Shown in pieces: positions 19,613-29,592 of a DNA stretch of 64,000 nucleotides (position 1 is the first letter of the stretch; every line of letters begins with the position of its first letter). The position numbers were made by a program, and so were the translations under genes. Below the pieces are notes generated by a model. It ran no database searches and was not told the DNA's origin. It saw only the letters and a program-made list of their open reading frames with translations. Source of the stretch: Labrys wisconsinensis (GTDB taxonomy: Bacteria > Pseudomonadota > Alphaproteobacteria > Rhizobiales > Labraceae); NCBI RefSeq assembly GCF_030814995.1, contig NZ_JAUSVX010000015.1:168291-232290 (forward strand), read 5' to 3'.

Positions 19613-21088
19613 TCAAGCCGTGGCCGACGCGGTGTCCGGGCTCGCGCTGTCCAGCGCCTCGCGCAGCTTGCGCATGCCCTGCTCCGTCTCGGCCGCGGTG
19701 CAGGCGGCATAGCCGAGCACCAGTCCGTGCCGGGGCGAGCCCTGGCGATAATGCTTGGAAAGGGGCGAGACGTTGACGCCCAGGCGCTGCGCGGCCTCGG
19801 CCACGCGCCGGTCGTCCAGCGGCTGGTCGAAGAAGCCGACCACCTGGATGCCCGCCTCGCCGGAAAGCAGGGTCAGCCGCCCGGCGAGCTGCGCCTCGCA
19901 TGCGGCCTGGAATGCCAGGCGCCGCTCGGCGTAGACGCGTCGCATGCGCTTGAGATGGCGCGCCATCAGGCCCTCGTTCATGAAGTCGGCGAGCGCCGCC
20001 TGCAGCAGCAGCGGCGCGAACTGGCCCGTGGTGCTGAGCGCATGGGGGATGCGCGCGCACAGCGCCGCCGGCAGCACCATGTAGCCGAGCCGCAGCGCCG
20101 GGAACAGGATCTTGGCGAAGGTGCCGACATAGATCACCCGTCCGGCGCGGTCGCTGCCCTGCATCGCCGGGACGGGCCGGCCCTGGAACCGGTACTCGCC
20201 GTCGAAATCGTCCTCGATCACCCAGGCGTCGCAGCGCTCGGCGATCTCCAGGAGGCGCAGGCGCTGCTCCACCCGCATGGTGATGCCGAGCGGGTATTGG
20301 CACGCCGGCGTCACATAGATCAGGCGCGGCGTCACCGGCGGCGGCTCGAGCTGCCATCCCTCCAGCCCGACGGTCAGGCCGGCCAGACGGGCGCCGGCGG
20401 CGACGAAGGCCGATTGCGCGCCGAAATAGCCCGGCTCCTCCACCCAGACGCTGTCGCCGGGATCGAGCAGCAATCGGGCGAGCAGGTCGAAGGCCGCCTG
20501 TGCCCCCGTCGTCACCACGACCTGGTCGGCGGTGCACCGCACGCCGCGCCCCGTCCTGAGATAGGAGGCGATGGCTTCCCGCAGGGCCGGCAGGCCCGCG
20601 ACATGGTAGGTGCCGAACAGCGTCTCGCCGGCGAAGCCCGCACGCCGGGCGAGCAGCCGGCTCCAGACGCCGAAGGGGAAGGCGCGGGCATCGGGCATGC
20701 CGGGATGGAAGGCGATCTGGCCGGGCGTGCCGTGATGGACCGGCTGGCGCATCATCGTCTCGCCCCGCCGCGACAGGGGACGGTCGGCGCTGCCCGCCGG
20801 CGCCCGCGCCTGCACCGCCGGGCCGGCAGGCAGCTCCACCACCACGGGGCGGGCGCCGGCGCGGCTGAGCAGATAGCCCTCGGTCGCGAGCTGGTCATAG
20901 GCCGCCACCACGGTGTTGCGGGCGATGGCGAGGTCGGCGGCAAGATCGCGCGTCGAGGGCAGCTCGGAGCCGGCCGGCAGCGTATGCTCGGCGATCAGGG
21001 CGGCCAGCGCCCGATAGAGCTGGCGGTGCAGCGGCTCGCCGCGCGTGCGGTCGAGGGCGAGGGCATCCAACGCGAAGGCCTGGCGCAT
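19613..21088 (-). CDS. MocR-type transcriptional regulator (GntR HTH + aminotransferase fold)
   Basis: A 491-residue protein, the standard MocR/PdxR length. It has an N-terminal winged helix (about 10-75; EPLHRQLYRALAALI, SELPSTRDLAADLAIARNTV) joined to a fold-type I aminotransferase domain with the PLP-lysine region VGTFAKILFPALRLGY and the aspartate motif EDDFDGEYRF. These proteins use bound PLP, or a PLP-amino acid adduct, as a signal. I use ATG 21088; an upstream in-frame ATG at 21115 adds nine residues. It is divergent from the iolE-like gene, with a 258-base shared upstream region, and may regulate that gene, although no binding site could be identified. Confidence 0.9.
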   Translation of the reverse strand: MRQAFALDALALDRTRGEPLHRQLYRALAALIAEHTLPAGSELPSTRDLAADLAIARNTVVAAYDQLATEGYLLSRAGARPVVVELPAGPAVQARAPAGSADRPLSRRGETMMRQPVHHGTPGQIAFHPGMPDARAFPFGVWSRLLARRAGFAGETLFGTYHVAGLPALREAIASYLRTGRGVRCTADQVVVTTGAQAAFDLLARLLLDPGDSVWVEEPGYFGAQSAFVAAGARLAGLTVGLEGWQLEPPPVTPRLIYVTPACQYPLGITMRVEQRLRLLEIAERCDAWVIEDDFDGEYRFQGRPVPAMQGSDRAGRVIYVGTFAKILFPALRLGYMVLPAALCARIPHALSTTGQFAPLLLQAALADFMNEGLMARHLKRMRRVYAERRLAFQAACEAQLAGRLTLLSGEAGIQVVGFFDQPLDDRRVAEAAQRLGVNVSPLSKHYRQGSPRHGLVLGYAACTAAETEQGMRKLREALDSASPDTASATA

Positions 21089-21346
21089 GGTCCATCCCCG
21101 TGGGTCGCCGCCCAATCTGGACTCCGGCGCCGCCGCGGTCCAGCCGAATGCGCGCAGGGCGCGAAACAGGCCCTTTCATTTTTCCGCAGACTGGCTCTCG
21201 CGGAGGATACAGCGCGGCGTAGGATCCGGCCGGGATCGAGGACATCCCACGCGATTTGCCGAGACCTCGATGTCTTTCGGGGCGCGCGGGCCGCAGGTGC
21301 CTGCGACGACCCGCGGGGACGGCCGCCGCGCCGCTGGAGCGACCGC

Positions 21347-22258
21347 ATGACCGTGACGCTGGGCATCAATCCGATCACCTGGACCAATGACGACGACCCG
21401 TCGCTGGGCGGCGACACGCCGCTCGAGCAATGCCTCTCCGAGACCCGCCGGGCCGGCTATGCCGGCACGGAGCTCGGCGGCAAGTTCCCGCGCGAGAGCG
21501 CGCTCCTTCGCCCCATCCTCGACGGCCACGGCCTGCGGCTGGTCTCCGGCTGGTATGACGGGCGCATCTTGGAGCGGGAGGTCGAGGCCGAGTTCGACGC
21601 CGTCCTGCCGCATCTGACGCTGCTCCGCGACCTCGGCGCCCGGCATGTCGTCTATGCCGATACCTCGCGCGGGCGCCACGGCGCCATCTTCGATCCGATC
21701 TCGCAGCGCCCCTCGCTCTCGGCCGAGGAATGGCCCGCCTACGGCCTCAAGATCACCCGCCTCGCCGAGCGCATGGCCGATTTCGGCGTGCGCATGGCCT
21801 TTCACCATCACATGGGCACCATCGTCGAGACCGACGCCGAGATCGACGCGCTGATGACCCGCACCGGCGAGGCCGTCGGCCTGCTCTACGACACCGGCCA
21901 TTGCGCCTTCTCCGGCGGCGATCCGCAGGCGCTGCTGCGCCGCCATGTCGGGCGGGTCGTGCACGTGCACTGCAAGGACGTGCGCCCGCGGGTGCTGGCC
22001 CGCGCCCGGGCCGAGGACATGAGCTTCATGGCCGCCGTCATGGCCGGCATCTTCACGGTCCCGGGCGACGGTGCCCTCGACTATCCCATCCTGCTGCTCC
22101 TGCTGGCGGAGCACGGCTATGCCGGCTGGCTGGTGGTCGAGGCCGAGCAGGATCCCTTCAAGGCCCATCCGCTGACCTATGCGACCATGGGCTATCGCAA
22201 CCTGTATCATCTGGCCCTGGAGGCCGGTTTCGAGGTCGAAGGTGTTCCGCCGGCCTGA
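21347..22258 (+). CDS. iolE: Sugar isomerase/dehydratase, IolE-like (2-keto-myo-inositol dehydratase family)
   Basis: A 303-residue AP-endonuclease-2-type TIM-barrel protein. The N-terminus LGINPITWTNDDDPSLGGDT and the following CLSETRRAGYAGTELGGKFP closely resemble IolE, the metal-dependent inosose dehydratase of inositol breakdown. Metal-ligand segments include MAFHHHMGT, LLYDTGHCAFSGGD, VHVHCKDV and the late glutamate in LVVEAEQDP. Start ATG 21347 has GGAG upstream. The long open frame before it has no coding character and overlaps the minus-strand regulator. An inositol-dehydrogenase-like gene and an importer follow within 5 kb, supporting cyclitol or related sugar catabolism. The rest of an iol operon (iolB, iolC, iolD) is absent here. 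Confidence 0.85.
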   Translation: MTVTLGINPITWTNDDDPSLGGDTPLEQCLSETRRAGYAGTELGGKFPRESALLRPILDGHGLRLVSGWYDGRILEREVEAEFDAVLPHLTLLRDLGARHVVYADTSRGRHGAIFDPISQRPSLSAEEWPAYGLKITRLAERMADFGVRMAFHHHMGTIVETDAEIDALMTRTGEAVGLLYDTGHCAFSGGDPQALLRRHVGRVVHVHCKDVRPRVLARARAEDMSFMAAVMAGIFTVPGDGALDYPILLLLLAEHGYAGWLVVEAEQDPFKAHPLTYATMGYRNLYHLALEAGFEVEGVPPA

Positions 22259-22426
22259 TCGCCCGGGCCGGGACGCCGTGGCCGGGCATGCCGGATGGTC
22301 CGGCGGCGAGGGAGCAGCGATGCGCGGGCACGGAGCCAGGCCACGTTCGGGAGGGTTCGGTCCCATGGGCGCTAACATAGGGCTGCGCGGATACAAGACA
22401 GGGCATTGCGAGCGGTATAGTGCGCG

Positions 22427-22620
22427 AAAGCCTTCCCCACGCAGCTGGGGAAGGTGGCCCGACGAAGTCGGGTCGGATGGGGTGTGGTCCGCCGGGCTCG
22501 CCGCCTGCAAACCCCTGCACGAACCGGATGTGCAAGCCGAACACTCCCTCAGATCTGCGGGCCACACCCCATCCGCCAGCCTTCGGCCGGCACCTTCCCC
22601 AGCTTCGTGGGGAAGGCTTT
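22427..22620. repeat. Large imperfect inverted repeat (REP/BIME-like) in the iolE-importer intergenic region
   Basis: Two arms of about 62 bases, 22427-22490 and 22559-22620, are reverse complements with a divergent middle. Both start AAAGCCTTCCCCACG and end GGATGGGGTGTGG when read outside-in. Each arm also folds on itself: CCTTCCCCA...TGGGGAAGG in both, CCCGAC-gaa-GTCGGG in the left one. The 68-base spacer is not obviously structured. This fills most of the 500-base gap between iolE and the ATPase gene and looks like a pair of inward-facing REP-type palindromes. The remaining sequence (22259-22426, 22621-22759) shows nothing else. Confidence 0.8.
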
Positions 22621-22759
22621 GGGCGGCGCCTCCTTCTGCGCAGACTATCCGCGCCCGGTTCTCGCCTCCAAAGTTAACGCCTATGGGAGCGGGCCCCCTC
22701 CGCCCGTCCGGGGCGGGCCGGACCGGGCCTCGCGGCGGCGCCGCGGCGGGGAGCCGGCC

Positions 22760-23847
<1,088 letters not shown>

Positions 23848-23851
<4 letters not shown>

Positions 23852-25173
23852 CAATGACACGCCCGCAAGATCCGGCCCTCCCGCTGAGCCGCCGCGCCCT
23901 GCTGCAGGGCACCGCGGCGCTGGCGCTGGGCGCCTCCGGCCTCGCCGCACCGGCGCCGGCTGCGGCCGCGGCCGGCAAGGTGGTCGTCGGCGCCTTCGCC
24001 GACGGCGGCCTGACGCCGTTCAAGCAGACGATCATTCCGCTGGCCAAGGCGGAAGGCTTCGACATCGAGTTCCTCGAGGACGAATACGGCGTCACCCTGG
24101 AAAAATGGTTCGCGGACGCCAAGAGCGGCGCCGGCCAGTACGATCTCTACCTGCTCGACGATCCCTGGGTGCCGCAATTCGGCGCCGCCGATCTCCTGGA
24201 GGACCTCGGCGCCGGCGGCGTCGACGGCGCGGACAAGGACTGGATCGGCCCGATGATCGACATGGGCTATTGGCCGCCGCGCCAGGGCCCGCGGGTCAAG
24301 GGGTTCGAGACGGCGGCGCCGAAGCTGGTCTGTGTGCCCTTCGTCGGCGACCTCCAGACCCTGACCTATCGCACCGACGTCTACGGCGAGACGGCGCCCG
24401 CCACCTGGGACGAGATCCTGGCCAAGGGCAAGGCCGGCGTCGCCGCCGGCAAGATCAAGTACCCCGTGGTGTTCCGCGGCGTCACCGGCAACCCGATCGT
24501 CACCAGCTGGTATCCGATCTTCCTGTCCTTCGGCGGCCGGTTCTTCGACGACAAATGGAATGTCGCCTTCAATTCCGAGGCCGGCAAGGCCTCGGCCGAC
24601 TTCTTCGTCGGCGCGCTCAAGCAGGGCGCCCCGCCCGGCGTGGTCGAGTTCGATTCCGACCAGGAGGGCGCGGCCATCCTCGGCGGCGATGCCGGCGCCA
24701 TCATCCAATATTCCGGCAACGCCCTGAAGGCCGACGACCCCGCGCAGTGCAAGGTGGTCGGCAAGCTCGGCTTCGGCGTGGTGCCGAAGAAGGTCGCGGC
24801 CATCGCCCAGATGGGCATCTTCATCGCCGGCGTGCCGAAATCGGCGCCGAACAAGGCCAATGCCATCGCCTTCCTGCAATGGTACGCGAGCCCGCGGATC
24901 CAGGCCCGGCTCGCCGAGGCCGGCTCGATCCCGGTCAAGCGCAGCGCCTTTGCCGTGCCCGATCCCGGCAACCGCCTGATCCCGGTGGCGCTGCAGCAGC
25001 TCGACGCCGGCGCGCTGCCGCGGCCGCGCACGCCCGACTGGGCCAAGGTCGAGGAGCTGCTCGGCATCCAGCTCAACAAGGCGCTGCAGGCCGGCTCCGG
25101 CGGCGGGGGCGCGCTGGACGTGGCGGCGGCGCAGGTGACGGACTACCTGACCCAGGCCGGCTACTATCCATGA
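23848..25173 (+). CDS. Extracellular solute-binding protein, family 1 (sugar), Tat-type signal
   Basis: A 441-residue periplasmic binding protein. The N-terminus has twin arginines followed by a hydrophobic stretch (SRRALLQGTAALALGASG) and an Ala-rich cleavage region, suggesting Tat export. The mature part has the SBP_bac_1 layout (DLYLLDDPWVPQFGAADLLEDL, LTYRTDVYGETAPATWDEIL, FLQWYASPRIQARLAEAGSIP). It captures the solute for the MalF/MalG-type permeases that follow. ATG 23848 overlaps the ATPase stop; ATG 23854 is an alternative. The ligand is unknown; flanking genes point to inositol-like or rare sugars. Confidence 0.92.
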
Positions 25174-26078
25174 GCGGGGCGGAGCGACGCCGGGGCCGGG
25201 AGAGGCTGCAGGGGGCCGGGCTCGACCTGGCGCTGCCCTATCTCCTCCTGGCCCCCGGCGTGCTCATCGTGCTCGGCGTGCTGGTCTACCCGCTCTGGGA
25301 CGGCCTGCGCGCCAGCACGCGGCTCTACCGCTACGGCTCGCCGGTGGCGGATGTGGGGCTCGCCAACTATGTCCGGCTGTGGAGCGATGCCCAGTTCCTC
25401 AATTCGCTGTGGGTGACGGTGCGCTTCGTCACCCTCTCGGTCGCGATCGAGGCGGTGCTCGGCTTCGCGCTCGCCCTGTTCTGCCTGCGCGAGTTCACCG
25501 GCATCCGCCTGCTGCGCACGGCGCTGATCGTGCCGATGGTGATCACGCCGGTGGTGGTCGGCATCGTCTTTCGGCTGATCTATGCCAGCGACGTCGGCAT
25601 GCTGACCGCCGTCTCCGCGGCCTTCGGCGGCGGCGAGGTCCAGATCCTCGGCAACCCCACCGGCGCCTTCGCCGGCCTCGTCGTGCTCGACGTCTGGGAG
25701 TGGACGCCGCTGATGTTCCTGATCCTGCTGGCGGGGCTGCAGTCGCTGCCGCAGGAGCCGTTCGAGGCGGCGCGGGTCGACGGTGCCGGCCCCTGGCGCA
25801 GCTTCGTCGACCTCACCCTGCCGATGATGCGGCCGGTGCTGGCCATCGCCATCGTGCTGCGGACCATCGACGCCTTCGGCACCTTCGACCAGGTGTTCGT
25901 GCTGACCCGCGGCGGGCCGGGGGAGGCGACGCGGCTGGTGTCGCTCTACGGCTACGACACCGCCTTCAAGTTCCAGCAGACCGGCTATGCCGCGGCGATG
26001 TTCGTCACGATCGGCCTGATCGTGCTCGCCTTCGCGCTGGCCGCGGTGCGGCTGCTGCGCCGGATCGAACCGTCATGA
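25170..26078 (+). CDS. Sugar ABC transporter permease (MalF/UgpA type)
   Basis: A 302-residue membrane protein with six predicted helices. It carries the EAA loop typical of CUT1 permeases (QEPFEAARVDGAGPWRSFVD followed by LTLPMMRP) and the MalF-like TRGGPGEATRLVSLYGYDTAF near the C-terminus. Its ATG overlaps the preceding stop (ATGA). It pairs with the next gene product as the transmembrane channel. Confidence 0.92.
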   Translation: MSGAERRRGRERLQGAGLDLALPYLLLAPGVLIVLGVLVYPLWDGLRASTRLYRYGSPVADVGLANYVRLWSDAQFLNSLWVTVRFVTLSVAIEAVLGFALALFCLREFTGIRLLRTALIVPMVITPVVVGIVFRLIYASDVGMLTAVSAAFGGGEVQILGNPTGAFAGLVVLDVWEWTPLMFLILLAGLQSLPQEPFEAARVDGAGPWRSFVDLTLPMMRPVLAIAIVLRTIDAFGTFDQVFVLTRGGPGEATRLVSLYGYDTAFKFQQTGYAAAMFVTIGLIVLAFALAAVRLLRRIEPS

Positions 26079-26893
26079 GGGAGAGGATCGCGCGGGCCTT
26101 CGTCGTCGTGCTGGTGCTGGGGATCGTGTTCCTGCCGATCTACTGGATGGTGTCGACGTCGCTGAAGTCGAACAAGGAGATCACCCAGGAGGCGACGCTC
26201 TATCCGCACGCGCCGTCCCTCGACAACTACCTGCATCTCTTCGCCGAGAAGCAGTTCGGCGCCTATCTCGCCAACTCGCTGGTGGTCACCGGCGCCTCGG
26301 TCGTCGTCGCCCTGGCGGTCGGCACGCTCGGCGCCTATGCGATCGCGCGGTTTCGGCTGCGCTTCGGCCTGGAGCGCCGGGTCGGCCTCGCCCTCCTGAC
26401 GTTGCGCATCGTCCCGCCGGTGGTGATCCTGGTCCCGGTCTACCTCCTGATGCTGCAGCTCCGGCTGCTCGACACCTGGCTCGGCCTCGTCCTGACCTAC
26501 ACCGCCTTCAACATCACCTTCTGCGTCTGGACGATGGAGAGCTTCTTCCGCGAGATCCCGGCGGACCTGGAGGAGGCGGCCATGGTCGACGGCGATTCCC
26601 GCTTCGGCGCGTTCCTGCGCATCGCCCTGCCGCTGGCCGCGCCGGGCCTGACCGCGACGGCGATCTTCGCGGTGATCATCACCTTCAACGAGTTCCTGTT
26701 CGCTCTCGCCCTGACGGCGACGCCGCGGGCGATGACCATGCCGCGCGGCACCGCCACGCTGATCGGGCGCATCGACACGGACTGGGCCTCGATGGCGGCG
26801 GCCGGCGTGCTCGGTGCCCTGCCGATCGTGATCTTCGCCCTCATCGTGCAGCGCCACCTCGTGCGCGGCATGACCATGGGGGCGGTCAAATGA
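26075..26893 (+). CDS. Sugar ABC transporter permease (MalG/UgpE type)
   Basis: A 272-residue membrane protein. It has the MalG-type N-terminus (PIYWMVSTSLKSNKEI), the EAA loop (PADLEEAAMVDGDSRFGAFL then RIALPLAAPG) and the C-terminal RGMTMGAVK that ends members of this family. ATG 26075 overlaps the preceding stop (ATGA). It completes an importer encoded in the order ATPase, binding protein, MalF-like and MalG-like permease. Confidence 0.92.
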   Translation: MRERIARAFVVVLVLGIVFLPIYWMVSTSLKSNKEITQEATLYPHAPSLDNYLHLFAEKQFGAYLANSLVVTGASVVVALAVGTLGAYAIARFRLRFGLERRVGLALLTLRIVPPVVILVPVYLLMLQLRLLDTWLGLVLTYTAFNITFCVWTMESFFREIPADLEEAAMVDGDSRFGAFLRIALPLAAPGLTATAIFAVIITFNEFLFALALTATPRAMTMPRGTATLIGRIDTDWASMAAAGVLGALPIVIFALIVQRHLVRGMTMGAVK

Positions 26894-26925
26894 CGGGCCG
26901 CCCCGAAGGGCGGCAAGAGGATGCC

Positions 26926-27918
26926 ATGCTCGATGTCTGCCTGTTCGGCGCCGGCCTGATCGGCTCGGTCCACGCGGTGAACCTGGCGCGCCACCCGCGG
27001 GTGCGTCTGCGCTACGTCGTCGACCCCCGGCCCGAGGCCGCCGCGCGCATCGCCGCGCAGACCGGCGCCACCGTCGCCGATGCCGCGACCGCGCTGGACG
27101 ACCCGGCCGTCGGCGCGGTCATGATCGCCTCGGCGACGCGCAGCCACGCCGACCTCGCCGCCGCGGCGGCCGCCCGCGGCAAGGCGATCTTCTGCGAGAA
27201 GCCGATCGACCTCGATCTTGCCCGCACCGATGCCTGCCTCGCCGCGGTCAGGGCGGCCGGCGTGATCTTCCAGATCGGCTTCAACCGCCGCTTCGACCCG
27301 AGCTTCCGGGCGCTGAAGCATCGGCTCGACGCCCGGGAGATCGGCAGCGTCGAGCAGGTGATCATCACCAGCCGCGATCCCGAGCCGGAGACCGAGGAGG
27401 CCCTGGCCGCCGGCGGCGGCGTCTTCCGGGAGATGACCATCCACGATTTCGACATGGCCCGCCACCTCCTGGGCGAGGAGCCGGTGGCGCTGTTCGCCAC
27501 CGGCTCCTCCCTGGTCTCGCCCGCCTATGCCCGGCTCGGCGACTACGACACCGCCATGTTCGTCCTGCGCACCGCCTCGGGCCGCCAGTGCCACATCAAC
27601 AACAGCGTGCGGGCGAGCTACGGCTACGACCAGCGCATCGAAGTGCACGGCTCCGACGGCATGCTCCGGGCGGGCAACCGCGCCCCGACCTCGGTGGAGC
27701 ACTCGGGCGTCCGCGCCGTCTCGACCGACAAGCCGCTCCACTTCTTCGTCGAGCGCTATGCGGAGTCCTATGCGGCCGAGCTCGACCATTTCGTCGCCTG
27801 CGTCGAGCAGGGGCGCGAGCCCGAGGTCGGCGCCGAGGATGGGCGCAAGGCGATGATCCTGTGCGAGGCGGCGCTCGTCTCCGCCGCCTCCGGCCGGTTC
27901 GAGCCGGTCCGCTACTGA
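26926..27918 (+). CDS. Gfo/Idh/MocA-family oxidoreductase (inositol 2-dehydrogenase-like)
   Basis: A 330-residue NAD(P)-dependent sugar dehydrogenase. It shows an N-terminal Rossmann motif (GAGLIGSVHAVNL), the family EKP motif (IFCEKPIDLDL), and GVFREMTIHDFDMARHLLGE with the catalytic Asp/His pair. Closest in appearance to inositol 2-dehydrogenases (IolG), which oxidise myo-inositol to the inosose that IolE dehydrates. ATG 26926 is preceded by AGAGG; an in-frame ATG at 26890 overlapping the permease stop would add 12 residues. Position after a sugar importer and near an iolE-like gene fits the oxidation step of the same pathway, but other polyhydroxy substrates cannot be excluded. Confidence 0.87.
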   Translation: MLDVCLFGAGLIGSVHAVNLARHPRVRLRYVVDPRPEAAARIAAQTGATVADAATALDDPAVGAVMIASATRSHADLAAAAAARGKAIFCEKPIDLDLARTDACLAAVRAAGVIFQIGFNRRFDPSFRALKHRLDAREIGSVEQVIITSRDPEPETEEALAAGGGVFREMTIHDFDMARHLLGEEPVALFATGSSLVSPAYARLGDYDTAMFVLRTASGRQCHINNSVRASYGYDQRIEVHGSDGMLRAGNRAPTSVEHSGVRAVSTDKPLHFFVERYAESYAAELDHFVACVEQGREPEVGAEDGRKAMILCEAALVSAASGRFEPVRY

Positions 27919-27932
27919 GGAGGGCAGAGCCC

Positions 27933-28871
27933 ATGAAGATCGGCATGATCACCGACAGCCTCGGCGCCCTGTCCTTCGAGGCCATGCTCGCCGCCGCGGC
28001 GGAGCTGAAGCTGGAGACGCTGGAATTCGCCTGCGGCAACTGGTCGACGGCGCCCCATCTCGACCTCGGCGCCATGCTCGACAGCGTCGCGGCGCGCCGG
28101 GACTTCGCGGCCAAGGTCGCCGACCACGGCCTTGCCGTGGCCGCGCTCAACTGTTCCGGCAATCCGCTGCATCCCGGGCCCAAGGGCGCGCTGCATCACC
28201 GCATCACCCTCGACACCATCCGTCTCGCCAGCCTGATGGGCGTCGACCGGGTGGTGATGATGTCCGGGCTCCCCGGCGGGCCGGGCGATGCCAACCCCAA
28301 CTGGATCGTCACGGACTGGCCGCCGGAATGCCTGGAGATCCAGCGCTACCAGTGGGAGGAGAAGCTGATCCCCTATTGGCGCGACCTCGTCGCCTACGCC
28401 AACAATCTCGGCATCCGCAAGCTCTGCCTGGAGCTGCACGGCCACCAGGCGGTGTACAATGTCCATACGCTCCTGAAGCTGCGCGCCGCGGTCGGCGAGA
28501 CCGTCGGCGCCAACTACGACCCCAGCCATCCCATGTGGATGAACGCCGATCCGCTGGCGGCGGTCCGGGCGCTCGGCCCGGCCATCTACTATGTCCACGC
28601 CAAGGACACCCGGATCGAGCCGGTGCCGGCCGGAATCGACGGCACGCTCGAGGCCCGGCCCGGCGAGCGCATCGCCGAGCGCAGCTGGAACTACATCACG
28701 CTCGGCTACGGCCACGGCGAGACCTGGTGGCGCCGGTTCTGCACCGCGCTGAGGCTCGCGGGCTATGACGACGTGCTCTCCATCGAGCATGAGGACGTGA
28801 TGATGTCGCCGCTGGAGGGCATGCGCAAATCGGTGGAGCTCCTGCGCAGGGTGGCGATCAACCTCGCCTGA
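27933..28871 (+). CDS. Sugar phosphate isomerase/epimerase family protein (TIM barrel)
   Basis: A 312-residue AP-endonuclease-2-fold protein. Metal-site segments are recognisable: KLCLELHGHQAVYN, GANYDPSHPMWMNADP, IYYVHAKDT and the final glutamate in LSIEHEDVMMSP. Such enzymes isomerise, epimerise or dehydrate ketoses; the substrate is not evident. The ribosome site GGAGG overlaps the stop codon of the oxidoreductase gene, and ATG 27933 follows 14 bases after that stop. It is the last gene of the importer operon, and the second enzyme of this fold here along with the iolE-like protein. Confidence 0.87.
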   Translation: MKIGMITDSLGALSFEAMLAAAAELKLETLEFACGNWSTAPHLDLGAMLDSVAARRDFAAKVADHGLAVAALNCSGNPLHPGPKGALHHRITLDTIRLASLMGVDRVVMMSGLPGGPGDANPNWIVTDWPPECLEIQRYQWEEKLIPYWRDLVAYANNLGIRKLCLELHGHQAVYNVHTLLKLRAAVGETVGANYDPSHPMWMNADPLAAVRALGPAIYYVHAKDTRIEPVPAGIDGTLEARPGERIAERSWNYITLGYGHGETWWRRFCTALRLAGYDDVLSIEHEDVMMSPLEGMRKSVELLRRVAINLA

Positions 28872-28923
28872 GCCCGATCGCGCCGGCCTGAGCGCGGCCC
28901 GCCGGACCGCCCCATTCGAGGTG

Positions 28924-28974
28924 TTGACGGTCGGGGCGAACTGATCTAGCTTTTTACGTGGGAATTTTTCCCAC
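28924..28974 (+). promoter_or_regulatory. Sigma-70-like promoter with overlapping palindromic operator
   Basis: TTGACG (28924-28929), 17 bases, then TAGCTT (28947-28952) form a plausible vegetative promoter on the plus strand. Directly downstream is a perfect palindrome, GTGGGAA-TTT-TTCCCAC (28958-28974), at the expected transcription start. It lies 138 bases upstream of the MerR gene and is the natural candidate for an autoregulatory operator. The rest of 28872-29111 is GC-rich and featureless. Confidence 0.55.
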
Positions 28975-29111
28975 CTTGTGATCCGCAAGGTGCCGATGAT
29001 GCGGAAGGCCCGCGCCGACGGCCGAGCGCCCGGCCGCGTCGGCGGGCGGCGCGGGGGTGCAGGGATCGGCGGCAGCCCCGGGGGGCCCGCCAGGAAGGAT
29101 GGACGGACGAC

Positions 29112-29495
29112 ATGACGATGCTCCACCGTGACGGCGGTTCGCACGACATCAGCCACTACGGCATCGGCGATCTCGCGCGCGAATTCAGCGTGACGTTGCG
29201 CAGCCTGCGTTTCTACGAGCAGAAGGGCCTGCTCTCGCCGCGCCGGGACGGGCTGTCGCGCCGCTACAGCCGCCGGGACCACGAGCGCCTGGCCATGATC
29301 CTGCGCGGCAAGAAGCTCGGCTTCACCCTGCACGAGATCCGCGAGATGCTCGAGGAGAGGGGGCCGTCCAACGCCCGCATGCTGGCGATCGGCCGGGACC
29401 GGCTCCTCGCCCAGATCGAGCGGCTGGAGCAGCGGCGCGAGGAGATCGGGCGCGCGCTGGTCGAGCTGCGGGCCGCCTACGAGAAGGAAGCCTGA
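29112..29495 (+). CDS. MerR-family transcriptional regulator
   Basis: A 127-residue protein with the MerR winged helix-turn-helix (about 17-85; YGIGDLAREFSVTLRSLRFYEQKGLL), followed by a helical dimerisation segment. There is no cysteine, so it is not a metal or thiol sensor of the SoxR, CueR or ZntR kind. It resembles the short MerR proteins that control acyl-CoA or amino acid catabolism. ATG 29112 (a second ATG at 29118) lies downstream of a promoter with a perfect palindrome. The next gene, the aminopeptidase, begins about 100 bases later on the same strand and may be its target. Confidence 0.9.
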   Translation: MTMLHRDGGSHDISHYGIGDLAREFSVTLRSLRFYEQKGLLSPRRDGLSRRYSRRDHERLAMILRGKKLGFTLHEIREMLEERGPSNARMLAIGRDRLLAQIERLEQRREEIGRALVELRAAYEKEA

Positions 29496-29592
29496 GCTCC
29501 CGTCTCCGGCGATGCCTGCAGGCGGCACGAGGCGCGGCGGCGCGAATCCTGTATAGCGCTGTATCGTCCCAGCCTCCGGCAACGGCACGCCC

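Noticed and set aside
19577..21346. N-terminal extension of the iolE-like frame
   Set aside because: It overlaps the MocR regulator on the other strand, has no family similarity, and a good ribosome site precedes ATG 21347.
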